NCBI GenBank assembly: GCA_910579115.1
Contig: CAJTSO010000044.1
Span: 1 to 17,136, forward strand
Direction: 5' to 3'
DNA: 17,136 nt
Source: an uncultured Selenomonadaceae bacterium
Lineage (GTDB): Bacteria; Bacillota; Negativicutes; Selenomonadales; Selenomonadaceae
Below the pieces are notes generated by a model that searched no databases, was not told the origin of the DNA, and saw only the letters and a list, made by a program, of their open reading frames with translations. This document shows, in pieces, positions 6,492-14,219 of the stretch (within the stretch, counting starts at the first letter, position 1; each line of letters opens with the position of its first letter). The translations under genes and the position numbers were made by a program.

Positions 6492-8492
6492 ATGAAAAAG
6501 ATTAAAGTATATATTATAACCTATAAAAGAGATGCTGTTCTAAATAAAAACTTACAAACACTGTGGGAAAACACAAATAATCCACAAGGCATAGAAGTCA
6601 CAGTTTTATCAAATTACCCGCAATGTACAATTTATGATGAAAATAAACGGAATAATTTACAACTTATTTTTAATACGACAAGAATGCCTCATTCCTGGGG
6701 ATATCTGTCTCGTGATTGGAACTTTTGTATTCTGGACGCGTTCAAAAACTGGGAAAATCCTGAAAATACCGATTGGTGTGTTTTAGCTCAGAATGACGTA
6801 ACCTGGGTAAAAGATTGGGACGTGTGGCTTGAGCAAAATACAAAATATGATCTTATTACACAGCCGAAGGGCGATCAGTGTATGGCATTAAATATAGAAG
6901 CGGTAAAAAAAGTAGGATTCTTTGACGAAAGACTAACAACACTGCACTTTCAAGAAGCCGATTATTTTATTCGGGCAATCGGTATACTCAATGAAAGGTG
7001 CAGTATAAACGATGGGCATAATAATAATAAATCTTCACTCAACCACAATCAGCTTGATGAAATTCTAACCTATGAGACTTATTTTGGATGTAATGAAGAT
7101 GAGACTTTGCATAACAGTAAAAATTTGGCGCAAAGTTGTAATTTTATAAAGTCTAAGTATTCCGGTTTGAATCCTCATAAAGCTCCCATTCATAGGCTGG
7201 TAAAATCGAAATCCTTTGGAGAAATTAACTGGTATCCTTTTTTCTGGGATGGATATGATGATATTAAATCTACGTTTATAGAAGAATATGATGTTGCAGC
7301 AAGCAGATATGAAGCCCTGAAAACTTTGATAAAAGCCAGTGAAGCGAATGTTTTAAGTCAGGTAAGGAAACAAATCGACCAACAGCAGAAAACTGCGGTT
7401 CATATGTCAAATTCGATAGCTGATATTAACCGCAATATGGACATTATTAGGGAAAATTCAGGTAATAAAATATCATCAAAAGAAATCTGCATAGTTGTTC
7501 AAGGCGCAATTGATAAAGAAAATACCCCTTTGTGCTTGAAAAGCATAAGAAAATATTTACCCGGTGCCGAGGTTATTCTTTCAACTTGGGAGAATAGTGA
7601 CATTTCTGGGCTTGATTTTGACAAGCTTGTTTTAAGCAAAGATCCTGGAGCGATTCTGTGCGCTCCTAAATTCAATTATTACAATAATATAAATCGCCAG
7701 CTATTATCAACGCAAAACGGACTGGAAGAATGTAACAGAAAATATGCAATGAAAATCCGCACTGACAACATTTTGACAAAAGATTCGTTTTTGGAATATT
7801 TCGACAAATTCGAAAAACGCTGTGATGAGTTCATGTTATTCAAAAAACGGTTAATCGTGTTGGCTTTGTTTTCAAGAAAATTCTTTGGCATACCAAATCC
7901 GTTCAGAATTTGTGATTGGGTGACCTTTGGATTAACGGAGGATGTAAAGAAATATTACTTAAATATTGATTTGGTTAAGGAACCTGAGTTTTCGTTATAT
8001 TTTCAATCCCGTCCTGAGTTGATTCCCCAAAATAATCCATCGCCGCATCATTACCATAGATACACGACAGAACAGTATTATCCGCTTAATTGCTTTCAAA
8101 AATTCTTTCCGGAAATAAAAATGGATAATCTTGGAGATTTTAATGAAGTAAACATTAAACAATCTGAAATAGCGCTGGTTAATAATTTTATATTCCTTGA
8201 TTACTCTCAGCATGGAATTTATTTGAAAAAAGCTAAAAACCGCTGGTATCAGTGGTCTATAGATGAAAGCAGCGCTCCTGATGAACATTGGCGCGGCTTT
8301 ATAAGGCATTACGTATTTTTGAAGGATTATAAAAAATACTGTGACAAAAATTATAACTTACCGTTTTTTGACGCTTATGACATCAGGAGAAAGATAAAAA
8401 AAATAAAACATAAATTATACTCAAAAGAGAACTCTAAGGATCACACTATATATAGAATCTTAGGACTAAAAATTTCAATTCGGAAAAGATGA
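6492..8492 (+). CDS. Two-domain glycosyltransferase: GT-A domain fused to WavE-like domain
   Basis: A 666-residue protein with two catalytic-looking halves. Residues 1 to ~260 resemble a GT-A transferase: a VYIITYKRD start, the acidic site LAQNDVTWV (Asp at about 102), and a later FQEADYF. Residues ~283-320 form a polar, probably coiled-coil linker. From residue 331 a WavE-family domain begins at ICIVVQGAIDK and continues with ILSTWENSD, a DPG turn, NNINRQL and KIRTD, ending near a YTTEQYY motif. WavE proteins are implicated in lipopolysaccharide core synthesis in Vibrio. The same block occurs as separate genes at 9743 and 10800. No signal or membrane segment is seen, so it is probably cytoplasmic. 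The DNA is markedly AT-rich (18 of 60 bases are G or C in 7021-7080). No strong ribosome site precedes the ATG. Confidence 0.8.
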   Translation: MKKIKVYIITYKRDAVLNKNLQTLWENTNNPQGIEVTVLSNYPQCTIYDENKRNNLQLIFNTTRMPHSWGYLSRDWNFCILDAFKNWENPENTDWCVLAQNDVTWVKDWDVWLEQNTKYDLITQPKGDQCMALNIEAVKKVGFFDERLTTLHFQEADYFIRAIGILNERCSINDGHNNNKSSLNHNQLDEILTYETYFGCNEDETLHNSKNLAQSCNFIKSKYSGLNPHKAPIHRLVKSKSFGEINWYPFFWDGYDDIKSTFIEEYDVAASRYEALKTLIKASEANVLSQVRKQIDQQQKTAVHMSNSIADINRNMDIIRENSGNKISSKEICIVVQGAIDKENTPLCLKSIRKYLPGAEVILSTWENSDISGLDFDKLVLSKDPGAILCAPKFNYYNNINRQLLSTQNGLEECNRKYAMKIRTDNILTKDSFLEYFDKFEKRCDEFMLFKKRLIVLALFSRKFFGIPNPFRICDWVTFGLTEDVKKYYLNIDLVKEPEFSLYFQSRPELIPQNNPSPHHYHRYTTEQYYPLNCFQKFFPEIKMDNLGDFNEVNIKQSEIALVNNFIFLDYSQHGIYLKKAKNRWYQWSIDESSAPDEHWRGFIRHYVFLKDYKKYCDKNYNLPFFDAYDIRRKIKKIKHKLYSKENSKDHTIYRILGLKISIRKR

Positions 8493-8499
8493 AGGAAAA

Positions 8500-9750
8500 A
8501 TGATTAGAAAAATAATTTTTGTAGGTGATTTACTAAGGTTTCAGGGGAATCAAACTGGTTTTGCAAACAGATCATTATTATGGGAATATAACTTGTTTAA
8601 GGAACAAATTTATCAGGCAACCGGACTTGTGCCGGAAGTTTATTGTACGGATACTCCCGAAAATTTTGATGTTAAAAAGTTTTATGAACTTTGCGGTTAT
8701 GAGCTGTCTACAGAAAATTGGATAAATATTGTTTGCGGCATATATACCGACGATGCCCGAGAGTACGTCAGGGAGTGTTTTCAGGACGCTCTTGTTATAA
8801 CCCAGGTGGGGGGGAGCTTCAAACGCATATTTGATGAATTAAATATTCCATATATAGATATTTATGTAAGCGCTATAAAATTTTGTGATGATTTATATTT
8901 GGGGTTTCGTTCAGATGATGAAGCAATAAGTAAAAAAATAAGTAATTACAGAATCAGCGAAGAGAGTTTGTATCTTTATGCAGGTTATGTGAAAGCTTTC
9001 TATGCCGCCCGCCCGAAAAAACTTGATTTGGAAAAAAACAGCTTATTGCTGTGCGGACAAAACAATGTTGATTTGGCGTTAATTAAAGATGATACAATAA
9101 TTTCTTTTTTACACTACAAAGAAGAAATTGAGAATTTGTTATCAAAATATAAAACGGTTTATTATAAGCCGCATCCATTGGCCAAGGCTAACAATGACAA
9201 TGAAAATTTTATAATGAGCTTTGATAATGTTGAGCTTATAAATGAAAATTTTTATAGACTTATGTCTATGGACGAAATAATGGATGTTGCGGCATTATCG
9301 AGCGGAACGCTGATGGAAGCTAAATACTTTGGGAAAAAATCCATTTATATTTCTCATAAATTCGTAAATTATTGTTTTGGTGAAGAATGGCAAAAAGACG
9401 ATTTTATGATTGTTGATAGAAGCTATTATTCTCCCAAATTTTGGGCGGATGTACTCTCCGGCATAATGGATACAAACAAAGATTGTATAGACTTTAGTTT
9501 TGAGAGAAAACATAATTTACTAAGAAATTCTTTGGGGACTATTTGGGGCTATGAAATTGAACCTCTTGGTGTGCGCATAGACGCAGATTTGAAAAATATT
9601 CAGAACTGGTTTACGCATGAAAGAGACGTCTTGAGTAATGAATTAGTAAGCGTAAAAAAAGGTACGATTACGCATAAAGTAAAAAAGATTATAGCCTGTT
9701 TTATTCCCAGTAGAAAATTAAGAAGAAAAATCAGAGGAGATCATGATTAG
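8500..9750 (+). CDS. GT-B-like capsule polysaccharide transferase
   Basis: A 416-residue protein without membrane segments, set 7 bases after the preceding stop. The C-terminal half has the motif pair of capsule transferases such as KpsC/KpsS, CDP-glycerol glycerophosphotransferases and bacterial sialyltransferases: YKPHPLA at residues 223-229 and ALSSGTLMEAKYFGKKSIYI at about 266-285, where the SxGT and Glu contact a nucleotide donor. The N-terminal half (IIFVGDLLRFQGNQTGFANR) would be the acceptor domain. A basic tail (RKLRRKIRG) could sit against the membrane. The last 8 bases overlap the next gene. The family is assigned from motifs only, and the sugar or polyol transferred is unknown. 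Confidence 0.65.
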   Translation: MIRKIIFVGDLLRFQGNQTGFANRSLLWEYNLFKEQIYQATGLVPEVYCTDTPENFDVKKFYELCGYELSTENWINIVCGIYTDDAREYVRECFQDALVITQVGGSFKRIFDELNIPYIDIYVSAIKFCDDLYLGFRSDDEAISKKISNYRISEESLYLYAGYVKAFYAARPKKLDLEKNSLLLCGQNNVDLALIKDDTIISFLHYKEEIENLLSKYKTVYYKPHPLAKANNDNENFIMSFDNVELINENFYRLMSMDEIMDVAALSSGTLMEAKYFGKKSIYISHKFVNYCFGEEWQKDDFMIVDRSYYSPKFWADVLSGIMDTNKDCIDFSFERKHNLLRNSLGTIWGYEIEPLGVRIDADLKNIQNWFTHERDVLSNELVSVKKGTITHKVKKIIACFIPSRKLRRKIRGDHD

Positions 9751-10774
9751 CGTTAAAGAAATTTCGGTCGTTGTCCAAGGAGCAATTGATAAGCAACTGA
9801 CGCCGAAATGTTTAGAAAGCATACGAAAATATCTTCCTGGCGCGGAGATTATTCTTTCAACCTGGGAAGGAAGCGATGCTGACGGGTTGGATTATGACGA
9901 ATTGTTATTAAACAGAGATCCGGGCGGATATAAACACGATTTTGCCATATATAACCAACCTCGTTCAATGAATAATTTTAACAGGCAGCTTGTATCGACT
10001 CAAAACGGGGTAAAAAAGGCTAGTCGTAAATATTGTCTGAAGCTTCGGTCGGATATAATTCTAAAGAGCGCCAGCTTCTTGGAATATTGGGAAAAGTTTG
10101 AAATCCGGGATAGCAAATATGAGCTGTTCAGCCACCGGGTCTTATGCGGTTCTTTGTTCTCAAGGGAAAATTCCTGTCAAAGCGGCACAGGTTTTCCTGT
10201 GCCGTTTCATCCGTCTGATTTTTGGTTTTTTGGGCTGATTAAGGATTTAGAAGATTATTTCAGGGGCTGCCCCAGGCAATCTGAAAAAGAGGCTTCCAAC
10301 TGGAATTTCAAATATCCCAGCAGATTACCTTATACAACGCCTTTATGGAGGTTTGCGCCTGAACAATGCCTCTGTGTAAACTGGGTAAAAAAATACTATC
10401 CTGATTTGCAGTTTGAGGACTGGAGCGATTGGAGCCCTGAAACGATCGAGTTATCAAACAACATACTATACAACAATTTTATTTTCTTAGGGTTCGAGCA
10501 ATCCGATATATATTCGGCAAAATACTTAGATGTCGAAGCAATAAAAAATAAAATCCAAGGGCTCATAACATATAGGCATTTTCAAGAACAATATAAAAAT
10601 TATTGCGATAAAGCGTATTGCATACATAAATACACGAGAAAAGAAGTTTTTGCCCGACTTTACTTAAATCGTAAAGCAGCCGTCTTATCAATAGAGCGCC
10701 AAATATTAGGACTTTTTAATAAGGTCCGACGATTAGGTGAGGTATTCTCTTGTATCTTTTTTAGCGATAAATAG
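9743..10774 (+). CDS. WavE-like glycosyltransferase
   Basis: A 343-residue stand-alone WavE-family protein. It starts directly at the domain (MISVKEISVVVQGAIDK) and shares with the C-terminal half of the 6492 gene the blocks SIRKYLPGAE, ILSTWE, DPG, NNFNRQL, STQNGV, KLRSD and APEQ. The R-T/S-D triad, conserved in all three copies here, is the best candidate for a nucleotide-sugar metal site. The ATG lies inside the preceding gene (overlap 9743-9750), with GAGGAG at 9734-9739. A likely role is adding one sugar to a lipid-linked glycan in the cytoplasm. Enzymatic function for the family rests mostly on genetics. Confidence 0.78.
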   Translation: MISVKEISVVVQGAIDKQLTPKCLESIRKYLPGAEIILSTWEGSDADGLDYDELLLNRDPGGYKHDFAIYNQPRSMNNFNRQLVSTQNGVKKASRKYCLKLRSDIILKSASFLEYWEKFEIRDSKYELFSHRVLCGSLFSRENSCQSGTGFPVPFHPSDFWFFGLIKDLEDYFRGCPRQSEKEASNWNFKYPSRLPYTTPLWRFAPEQCLCVNWVKKYYPDLQFEDWSDWSPETIELSNNILYNNFIFLGFEQSDIYSAKYLDVEAIKNKIQGLITYRHFQEQYKNYCDKAYCIHKYTRKEVFARLYLNRKAAVLSIERQILGLFNKVRRLGEVFSCIFFSDK

Positions 10775-10799
10775 ACCTATGCGAAAGGCATATTAAAAA

Positions 10800-11840
10800 T
10801 TGACTGCAATACAAAGAGTAAGTTCTGCTATTTGTAATATGACTAACGATAAAGTTATTGGTAAAGATATAAATGATATTTCCGTAGTCGTTCAAGGTGG
10901 CGTTTCCGCGACCACCGCCGACGTGTTGCGCGGACTGAGAACGGCTTTTCCAAACGCTGAGATCGTTCTTTCGACGTGGGAAAATTCAGATCTTGGCGGG
11001 CTGGATTATGATAAGGTCGTTTTGTCGCCTGATCCCGGCGCGCAAATGGCTTACGAGGCGGTGGGCGTATACAATAACGTCAATCGTCAGCTTATCAGCT
11101 CAGCGGCCGGTGTCAATACGGCGACGCGGTCGTATATATTAAAAACGCGGACGGATATTTTTATTAAGAGCGCCGCTTTTTTAAATTGTTTTGGCAAATA
11201 CGACGGCCAGGCGCCGTATATTTTTCAAAATCGCTTGCTAATCTGTAATTACTATACGCGGAATCCTCGTGTGCAGAGCGTGTGTTTTCATCCGTCGGAT
11301 TGGCTCCTGTTCGGCCGGGCGGAAGACGTAAGGCTTTTTTACGCTGATTTTTCGCTTCAGACGGATGAAGAAGCGGTATGGTTCAAAACCCGCCGAAAAG
11401 ATAGTTTGTTATATGAAAATTACTTGTCGCGCTTCACGCCGGAGCAATATATTTTTTTATCGTTTTTGCGCCGTTTTCAGGACATTGAAATAGACTGCTA
11501 TTATAGCTCCTCGCCCGAGCTCAGGCGCTTGACGGAGGAGCTTTACGCTAAATGCTTTGTCGTGCTCGATTATCGCGCGGAGCTTGATATTAAGTTTTCT
11601 AAATACGACCCTAATCGTTATTTTGAAAAATATCTTTTGATTTCCCATTGGCAGTGGCACGCGCTTTATCAACGTTATTGCGAAGATACAGCGTCTTTTC
11701 GCTGGATGCTGTATCTCCTTTTCAGCCGCTTAGCACGTTTCTCCTACGGCTTACGGCAAAATACCGTTGCACTCCTCGACCGCCTGAACTTAAAAGAGCC
11801 GTTAAAACAGTGTCTTAACGGCAGAAAGAAAAGCGTTTAG
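10800..11840 (+). CDS. WavE-like glycosyltransferase, third copy
   Basis: A 346-residue WavE-family paralog with ISVVVQGGV, IVLSTWENSD, DPGAQ, NNVNRQL, KTRTD, FHPSDW and TPEQY blocks. The TTG start at 10800 has AAAGG at 10784-10788 about 11 bases upstream. ATG 10839 (MTNDKVIGKD) is an in-frame alternative that still keeps the whole domain but has no good ribosome site. Its codons are visibly richer in G and C than the copies at 6492 and 9743 (for example GCG, CGC and ACG are frequent), so it may have arrived separately or be the older resident copy. A hairpin lies in its last codons (11798-11822). Confidence 0.75.
   Translation: MTAIQRVSSAICNMTNDKVIGKDINDISVVVQGGVSATTADVLRGLRTAFPNAEIVLSTWENSDLGGLDYDKVVLSPDPGAQMAYEAVGVYNNVNRQLISSAAGVNTATRSYILKTRTDIFIKSAAFLNCFGKYDGQAPYIFQNRLLICNYYTRNPRVQSVCFHPSDWLLFGRAEDVRLFYADFSLQTDEEAVWFKTRRKDSLLYENYLSRFTPEQYIFLSFLRRFQDIEIDCYYSSSPELRRLTEELYAKCFVVLDYRAELDIKFSKYDPNRYFEKYLLISHWQWHALYQRYCEDTASFRWMLYLLFSRLARFSYGLRQNTVALLDRLNLKEPLKQCLNGRKKSV
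11798..11822. terminator. Hairpin in the 3' end of the last WavE gene
   Basis: GCCGTTAA (11798-11805) and TTAACGGC (11815-11822) are exact inverted repeats around a 9-base loop. On the plus strand no T-run follows. On the minus strand the stem is followed by CTCTTTTAAG, so it could stop transcripts coming from the convergent YczE gene, though about 350 bases after its stop codon. Confidence 0.35.
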
Positions 11841-12174
11841 AATGGGATGATACAACAAACTCTAAAAAAATATTTATTCCATTGTTTCTTCCGGAATCTC
11901 CGCCTAAACCTGATAGTCTTCCTTAAACTAATACCCTATTAAAATATCAATTTCAATCTTCTTGTATGCCAGAATATGAATTTCAAAAAACTCACGATGA
12001 ATCTTTTGGCAGAATTAAGTTACTGGACAAAAGCTATCAAAAGCGAAAGCTCCAAATGGCGTTCCTTTTGCGAAATGGATGGCCAGCATGGTCACAGGGA
12101 AAAGCGCTCCGACTCCGCCGGTGAAGGAGCGTTTATCGTTGTCTTTAGCGGCTTCCCTGGAAAAATCGGCCGCA
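11841..12174. other. Unassigned stretch between convergent genes
   Basis: The first ~125 bases are AT-rich with stops in all plus frames. From about 11966 several frames are open on both strands: plus 11966-12124, plus 11976-12194, and a minus frame across 12020-12174 that reads plausibly (TGGVGALFPVTMLAI). None begins with a convincing ribosome site and I recognise none of them. CGCTCC 12105-12110 and GGAGCG 12126-12131 form a 6-bp stem followed on the minus strand by CTTTTCCC, a weak terminator candidate for the YczE gene. Confidence 0.4.
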
Positions 12175-12795
12175 TTAAAAGGCCTTCAGCTTAATTGTTT
12201 TTTGAAAAAGGGTCAGCGCTCGTCCCACGAACAGGGCAGAACAGATGGTGGCCGGGCCGAAGCCGATCACTTTATGCAACGCGATACCTGTCAAAGCAGC
12301 GGAAAGGATAACCATAGTCGCGTCATAGGCGATTTTAATGGCGCCGATATTTTTCCCCGATAAGCCGGCGATAAGATTCACCGTCCCGTCCGGCGGATTT
12401 TGCACCAGCTTCATTGACAGCATCAGGTGCATCCCCAAAGCGGTAAATAAGATACTGAATACCACCAACAATAATTTTGTAAAAAGATTTTGCGGGGTAA
12501 ACGTCAACATATCTTTCAAAAGGTCAATAATCAGGCCCAACAGAAAAGCAACCGGGATCTGGAGAAACACTTTTACATTTAGCAATTTTCTTTCGACCGC
12601 GTATTGAAAAATGCTGTTTATGAAGTGGTACAGCATCGTAAGGGTGCCAAAGGTAAGGGGGCTGAACAGGCTGATGCCGTAGGGAACGGAGCTGATGGGC
12701 GAAACCCCAAGCTCCGATTTTACGCAGAGGACGATCCCCAGTGTGGCCAGCAGGATTCCGCCGAAATACACCCCGATCCGGTAAATCATCTTCAT
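12175..12795 (-). CDS. YczE/YitT-type integral membrane protein
   Basis: A 206-residue protein with about five hydrophobic helices. It opens with IGVYFGGILLATLGIVLCVKSELGVSP, the pattern of YczE/YyaS/YitT proteins (first helix, then G-V-S-P). A repeat-like second block, FSILFTALGMHLMLSMKLVQNPPDG, follows the internal symmetry of the family. The molecular function of the family is poorly known. YczE of Bacillus is linked to secondary-metabolite production. The gene begins on the last base of the MarR gene (TAATG on the minus strand), so translation is coupled and regulation is presumably shared. Confidence 0.82.
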   Translation of the reverse strand: MKMIYRIGVYFGGILLATLGIVLCVKSELGVSPISSVPYGISLFSPLTFGTLTMLYHFINSIFQYAVERKLLNVKVFLQIPVAFLLGLIIDLLKDMLTFTPQNLFTKLLLVVFSILFTALGMHLMLSMKLVQNPPDGTVNLIAGLSGKNIGAIKIAYDATMVILSAALTGIALHKVIGFGPATICSALFVGRALTLFQKTIKLKAF

Positions 12796-13229
12796 TATTT
12801 ATAACTCCGGTTTTCACGCTCAAGGTTTTCCGTCACGATTTGCAGCAATTCGCATAATTGCTTTTGCTGACTGGCCGAGATATTTTTCAGGGCCAGCCGG
12901 TCCACCTCGGCGCACAGGGATGAAGCCTCTTCGGCCCGGCCGGCTCCAATTTTTGTCAGCCAAATCTGCACTCCCCGCCGGTCTTTGGGATCGGCTTTCC
13001 GGGCGATAAGGCCCTGCTCTTCCATCTTATTCAGCAGGCTGGTCATTGTGGATTTGTCCACGGCGCAAAATTGGCCGATTTCCTTGGGGGACAGGCCGTT
13101 GTGCTCCAGCAGACACTCCAATATCTTCGACTGGCCGGGCAGCAGGGCAATTTTGCCGGTTCGCGTCACGACTGCCCGATTGCTGTGGTTAAAACATCGC
13201 ATAATCAGAAAATGAAAATCATTGAGCAT
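12795..13229 (-). CDS. MarR-family transcription regulator
   Basis: A winged-helix dimeric DNA-binding protein of 144 residues. The recognition region is clear: GLSPKEIGQFCAVDKSTMTSLLNKMEEQGLI, followed by the wing ADPKDRRGVQIWLT with its characteristic DxRxxxxxLT pattern. I place the start at the ATG at 13229, with GGAGGAG (13236-13242 on the complementary strand) six bases away. ATG 13232 is next to it. The frame is open to 13259, but that ATG would lie at the predicted transcription start. The gene is the first of a two-gene minus-strand operon with the YczE-type protein, and two perfect palindromes flank its promoter, so it probably represses itself and the membrane protein until a small ligand binds. 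Confidence 0.88.
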   Translation of the reverse strand: MLNDFHFLIMRCFNHSNRAVVTRTGKIALLPGQSKILECLLEHNGLSPKEIGQFCAVDKSTMTSLLNKMEEQGLIARKADPKDRRGVQIWLTKIGAGRAEEASSLCAEVDRLALKNISASQQKQLCELLQIVTENLERENRSYK

Positions 13230-13244
13230 CATCGGCTCCTCCGT

Positions 13245-13264
13245 ATAGTTTGATTTCAAACTAT
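13245..13264. promoter_or_regulatory. Operator palindrome at the MarR transcription start
   Basis: ATAGTTTGA-TT-TCAAACTAT is a perfect palindrome with 9-bp arms. It lies directly downstream of the minus-strand -10 box and covers the predicted start of transcription, an ordinary place for a MarR repressor site. Binding is inferred. Confidence 0.75.
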
Positions 13265-13293
13265 GTTTTACTCGTTTATTCCTTGATTGTCAA
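13265..13293 (-). promoter_or_regulatory. Promoter of the MarR-YczE operon
   Basis: On the minus strand TTGACA (13293-13288) and TAAAAC (13270-13265) are separated by exactly 17 bases. The -35 box is consensus and the -10 box matches at four of six. The predicted transcript starts near 13258. Confidence 0.7.
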
Positions 13294-13297
13294 GGAA
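13279..13297. promoter_or_regulatory. Second operator palindrome overlapping the -35 box
   Basis: TTCCTTGA-TTG-TCAAGGAA has perfect 8-bp arms and covers the -35 element. It shares the TTGA...TCAA core with the palindrome at 13245-13264; their centres are 33 to 34 bases apart, about three helical turns, which would suit two dimers on the same face. Confidence 0.7.
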
Positions 13298-13359
13298 AAC
13301 AAAATCACTGCGTAGCAGAGCGGCTGGGCGGCAGATTTTTGCAGGCTATCCTATCGTCC

Positions 13360-13481
13360 ATGAGCATTCGCCAAAAACTTGAACAAGCAGAGAAAAACAG
13401 AAAATATTTTCTGAAGCCCTTGAAGTTTTGGAACAGGAATACTATAATACGAACAAAGATTCCCATATTTCCTCAGGTTAA
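13360..13481 (+). pseudogene. Small frameshifted gene remnant
   Basis: From ATG 13360 the frame reads MSIRQKLEQAEKNRKYF. After the TTTT run at 13407-13410 the sensible reading moves to another frame, SEALEVLEQEYYNTNKDS and a few residues more, ending at TAA 13479-13481. One extra T would join them into a helical protein of about 40 residues. The family is not recognised. No ribosome site is seen before the ATG. It may be a decayed gene, or an intact one with a base missing from the sequence. The promoter at 13420-13448 lies inside it. Confidence 0.4.
13420..13448 (+). promoter_or_regulatory. Promoter of the sigma-DUF1659-DUF2922 group
   Basis: TTGAAG (13420-13425) and TATAAT (13443-13448) are separated by 17 bases. 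The -10 box is consensus. Transcription would start near 13455, about 50 bases before the sigma-like gene. Confidence 0.6.
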
Positions 13482-13505
13482 TTTATCTGTACAAGGAGAA
13501 AAGCA

Positions 13506-14109
13506 ATGGAAAAAAATTACCTCAGCAACCTTTCCAAAGAGGAGGAAATGAACCTCCTCGCTGCCGCCCAAAGAGGCGACAATTCGGCCGCCACGGCCCT
13601 GCTGGCCCAGTACGATCCCCTGGTCCGGGCGGCGGCCGGCCGTTCTTACAGGAGCGACAGCTACGATGAAGCCCTCTGCGAGGCGTTTTTCGCTCTTTAC
13701 AGCGCCATCATCACCTATGATAAGGGAAAGGGCGTTCCTTTTGCCGCCTGGGCTCGGGCGAAGGTCTATGGCGACATCAGGACCATCACCAACCGGATGA
13801 ACCGGGAAATGCAGCGCCGGAGGGAGCCGGAACGGCTGCTTCACGGAAGATGGGCAAGAGGACGTCTCAGAAGACTTTATCGAGGGTATACCGGACTGGC
13901 GGGACGGATACAAAGCTTTTGAGGACAGGCAGCAGCTGGAACAGGCCGCCGAGGTATTGAAGAAGCGGGAAAGGTTCGTCATCGAAGCCCTTTATTTTCA
14001 GGCTCTTTCCCCAAGGGAGACGGCGGACCGGCTGAAGGTCAGCGTTCAAAGGGTGAGTCAGCTCAAACAGGCCGCCCTCAAAAAAATGAAAAAGCGGCTG
14101 GAGGCATGA
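13506..14109 (+). pseudogene. Sigma-70 family factor split by a frameshift
   Basis: AAGGAG (13493-13498) precedes ATG 13506. The first frame encodes a sigma region-2 domain: LLAAAQRGDNSAATALLAQY, then SDSYDEALCEAFFALYSAI and YDKGKGVPFAAWARAKVYG, up to about residue 110, then turns into arginine-rich nonsense and stops at 13922. A second frame, open from 13801, carries the expected continuation: EDVSEDFIEGIPDW, then a region-4 helix-turn-helix in RFVIEALYFQALSPRETA and DRLKVSVQRVSQLKQAALKK, ending at TGA 14107-14109. The shift falls at about 13828-13848, between the domains. Joined, the protein would have ~200 residues, normal for this group. It could be a real mutation, a sequencing indel, or a genuinely two-part factor like the Bacillus SigO/RsoA pair. 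The second frame has no good start of its own. Confidence 0.75.
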
Positions 14110-14116
14110 AGGAAAT

Positions 14117-14160
14117 GGCTCTGTCCTGCCGGGAAACCGGAGGGCGGAGCCGATTTTTTT
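14117..14160 (+). terminator. Intrinsic terminator after the sigma-like gene
   Basis: GGCTC (14117-14121) pairs with GAGCC (14147-14151). Within it CCGG-GAAA-CCGG (14129-14140) forms an inner stem with a GNRA-type loop, and a run of seven T follows at 14154. It separates the sigma-like gene from the DUF1659 gene, so the latter needs read-through or its own promoter. Confidence 0.75.
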
Positions 14161-14219
14161 ATTTTTCCTTAAAAAATGTTCCCCAGCTGACAATTGGTGA
14201 GTAGAAGGGAGGTGATAAC

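Noticed and set aside
12524..12823. 99-residue minus-strand frame within YczE/MarR genes
   Set aside because: It runs out of frame with two well-supported genes and is low in structure.
13230..13259. MarR start at 13259
   Set aside because: That codon coincides with the predicted transcription start and operator. The GGAGGAG site supports 13229 or 13232.
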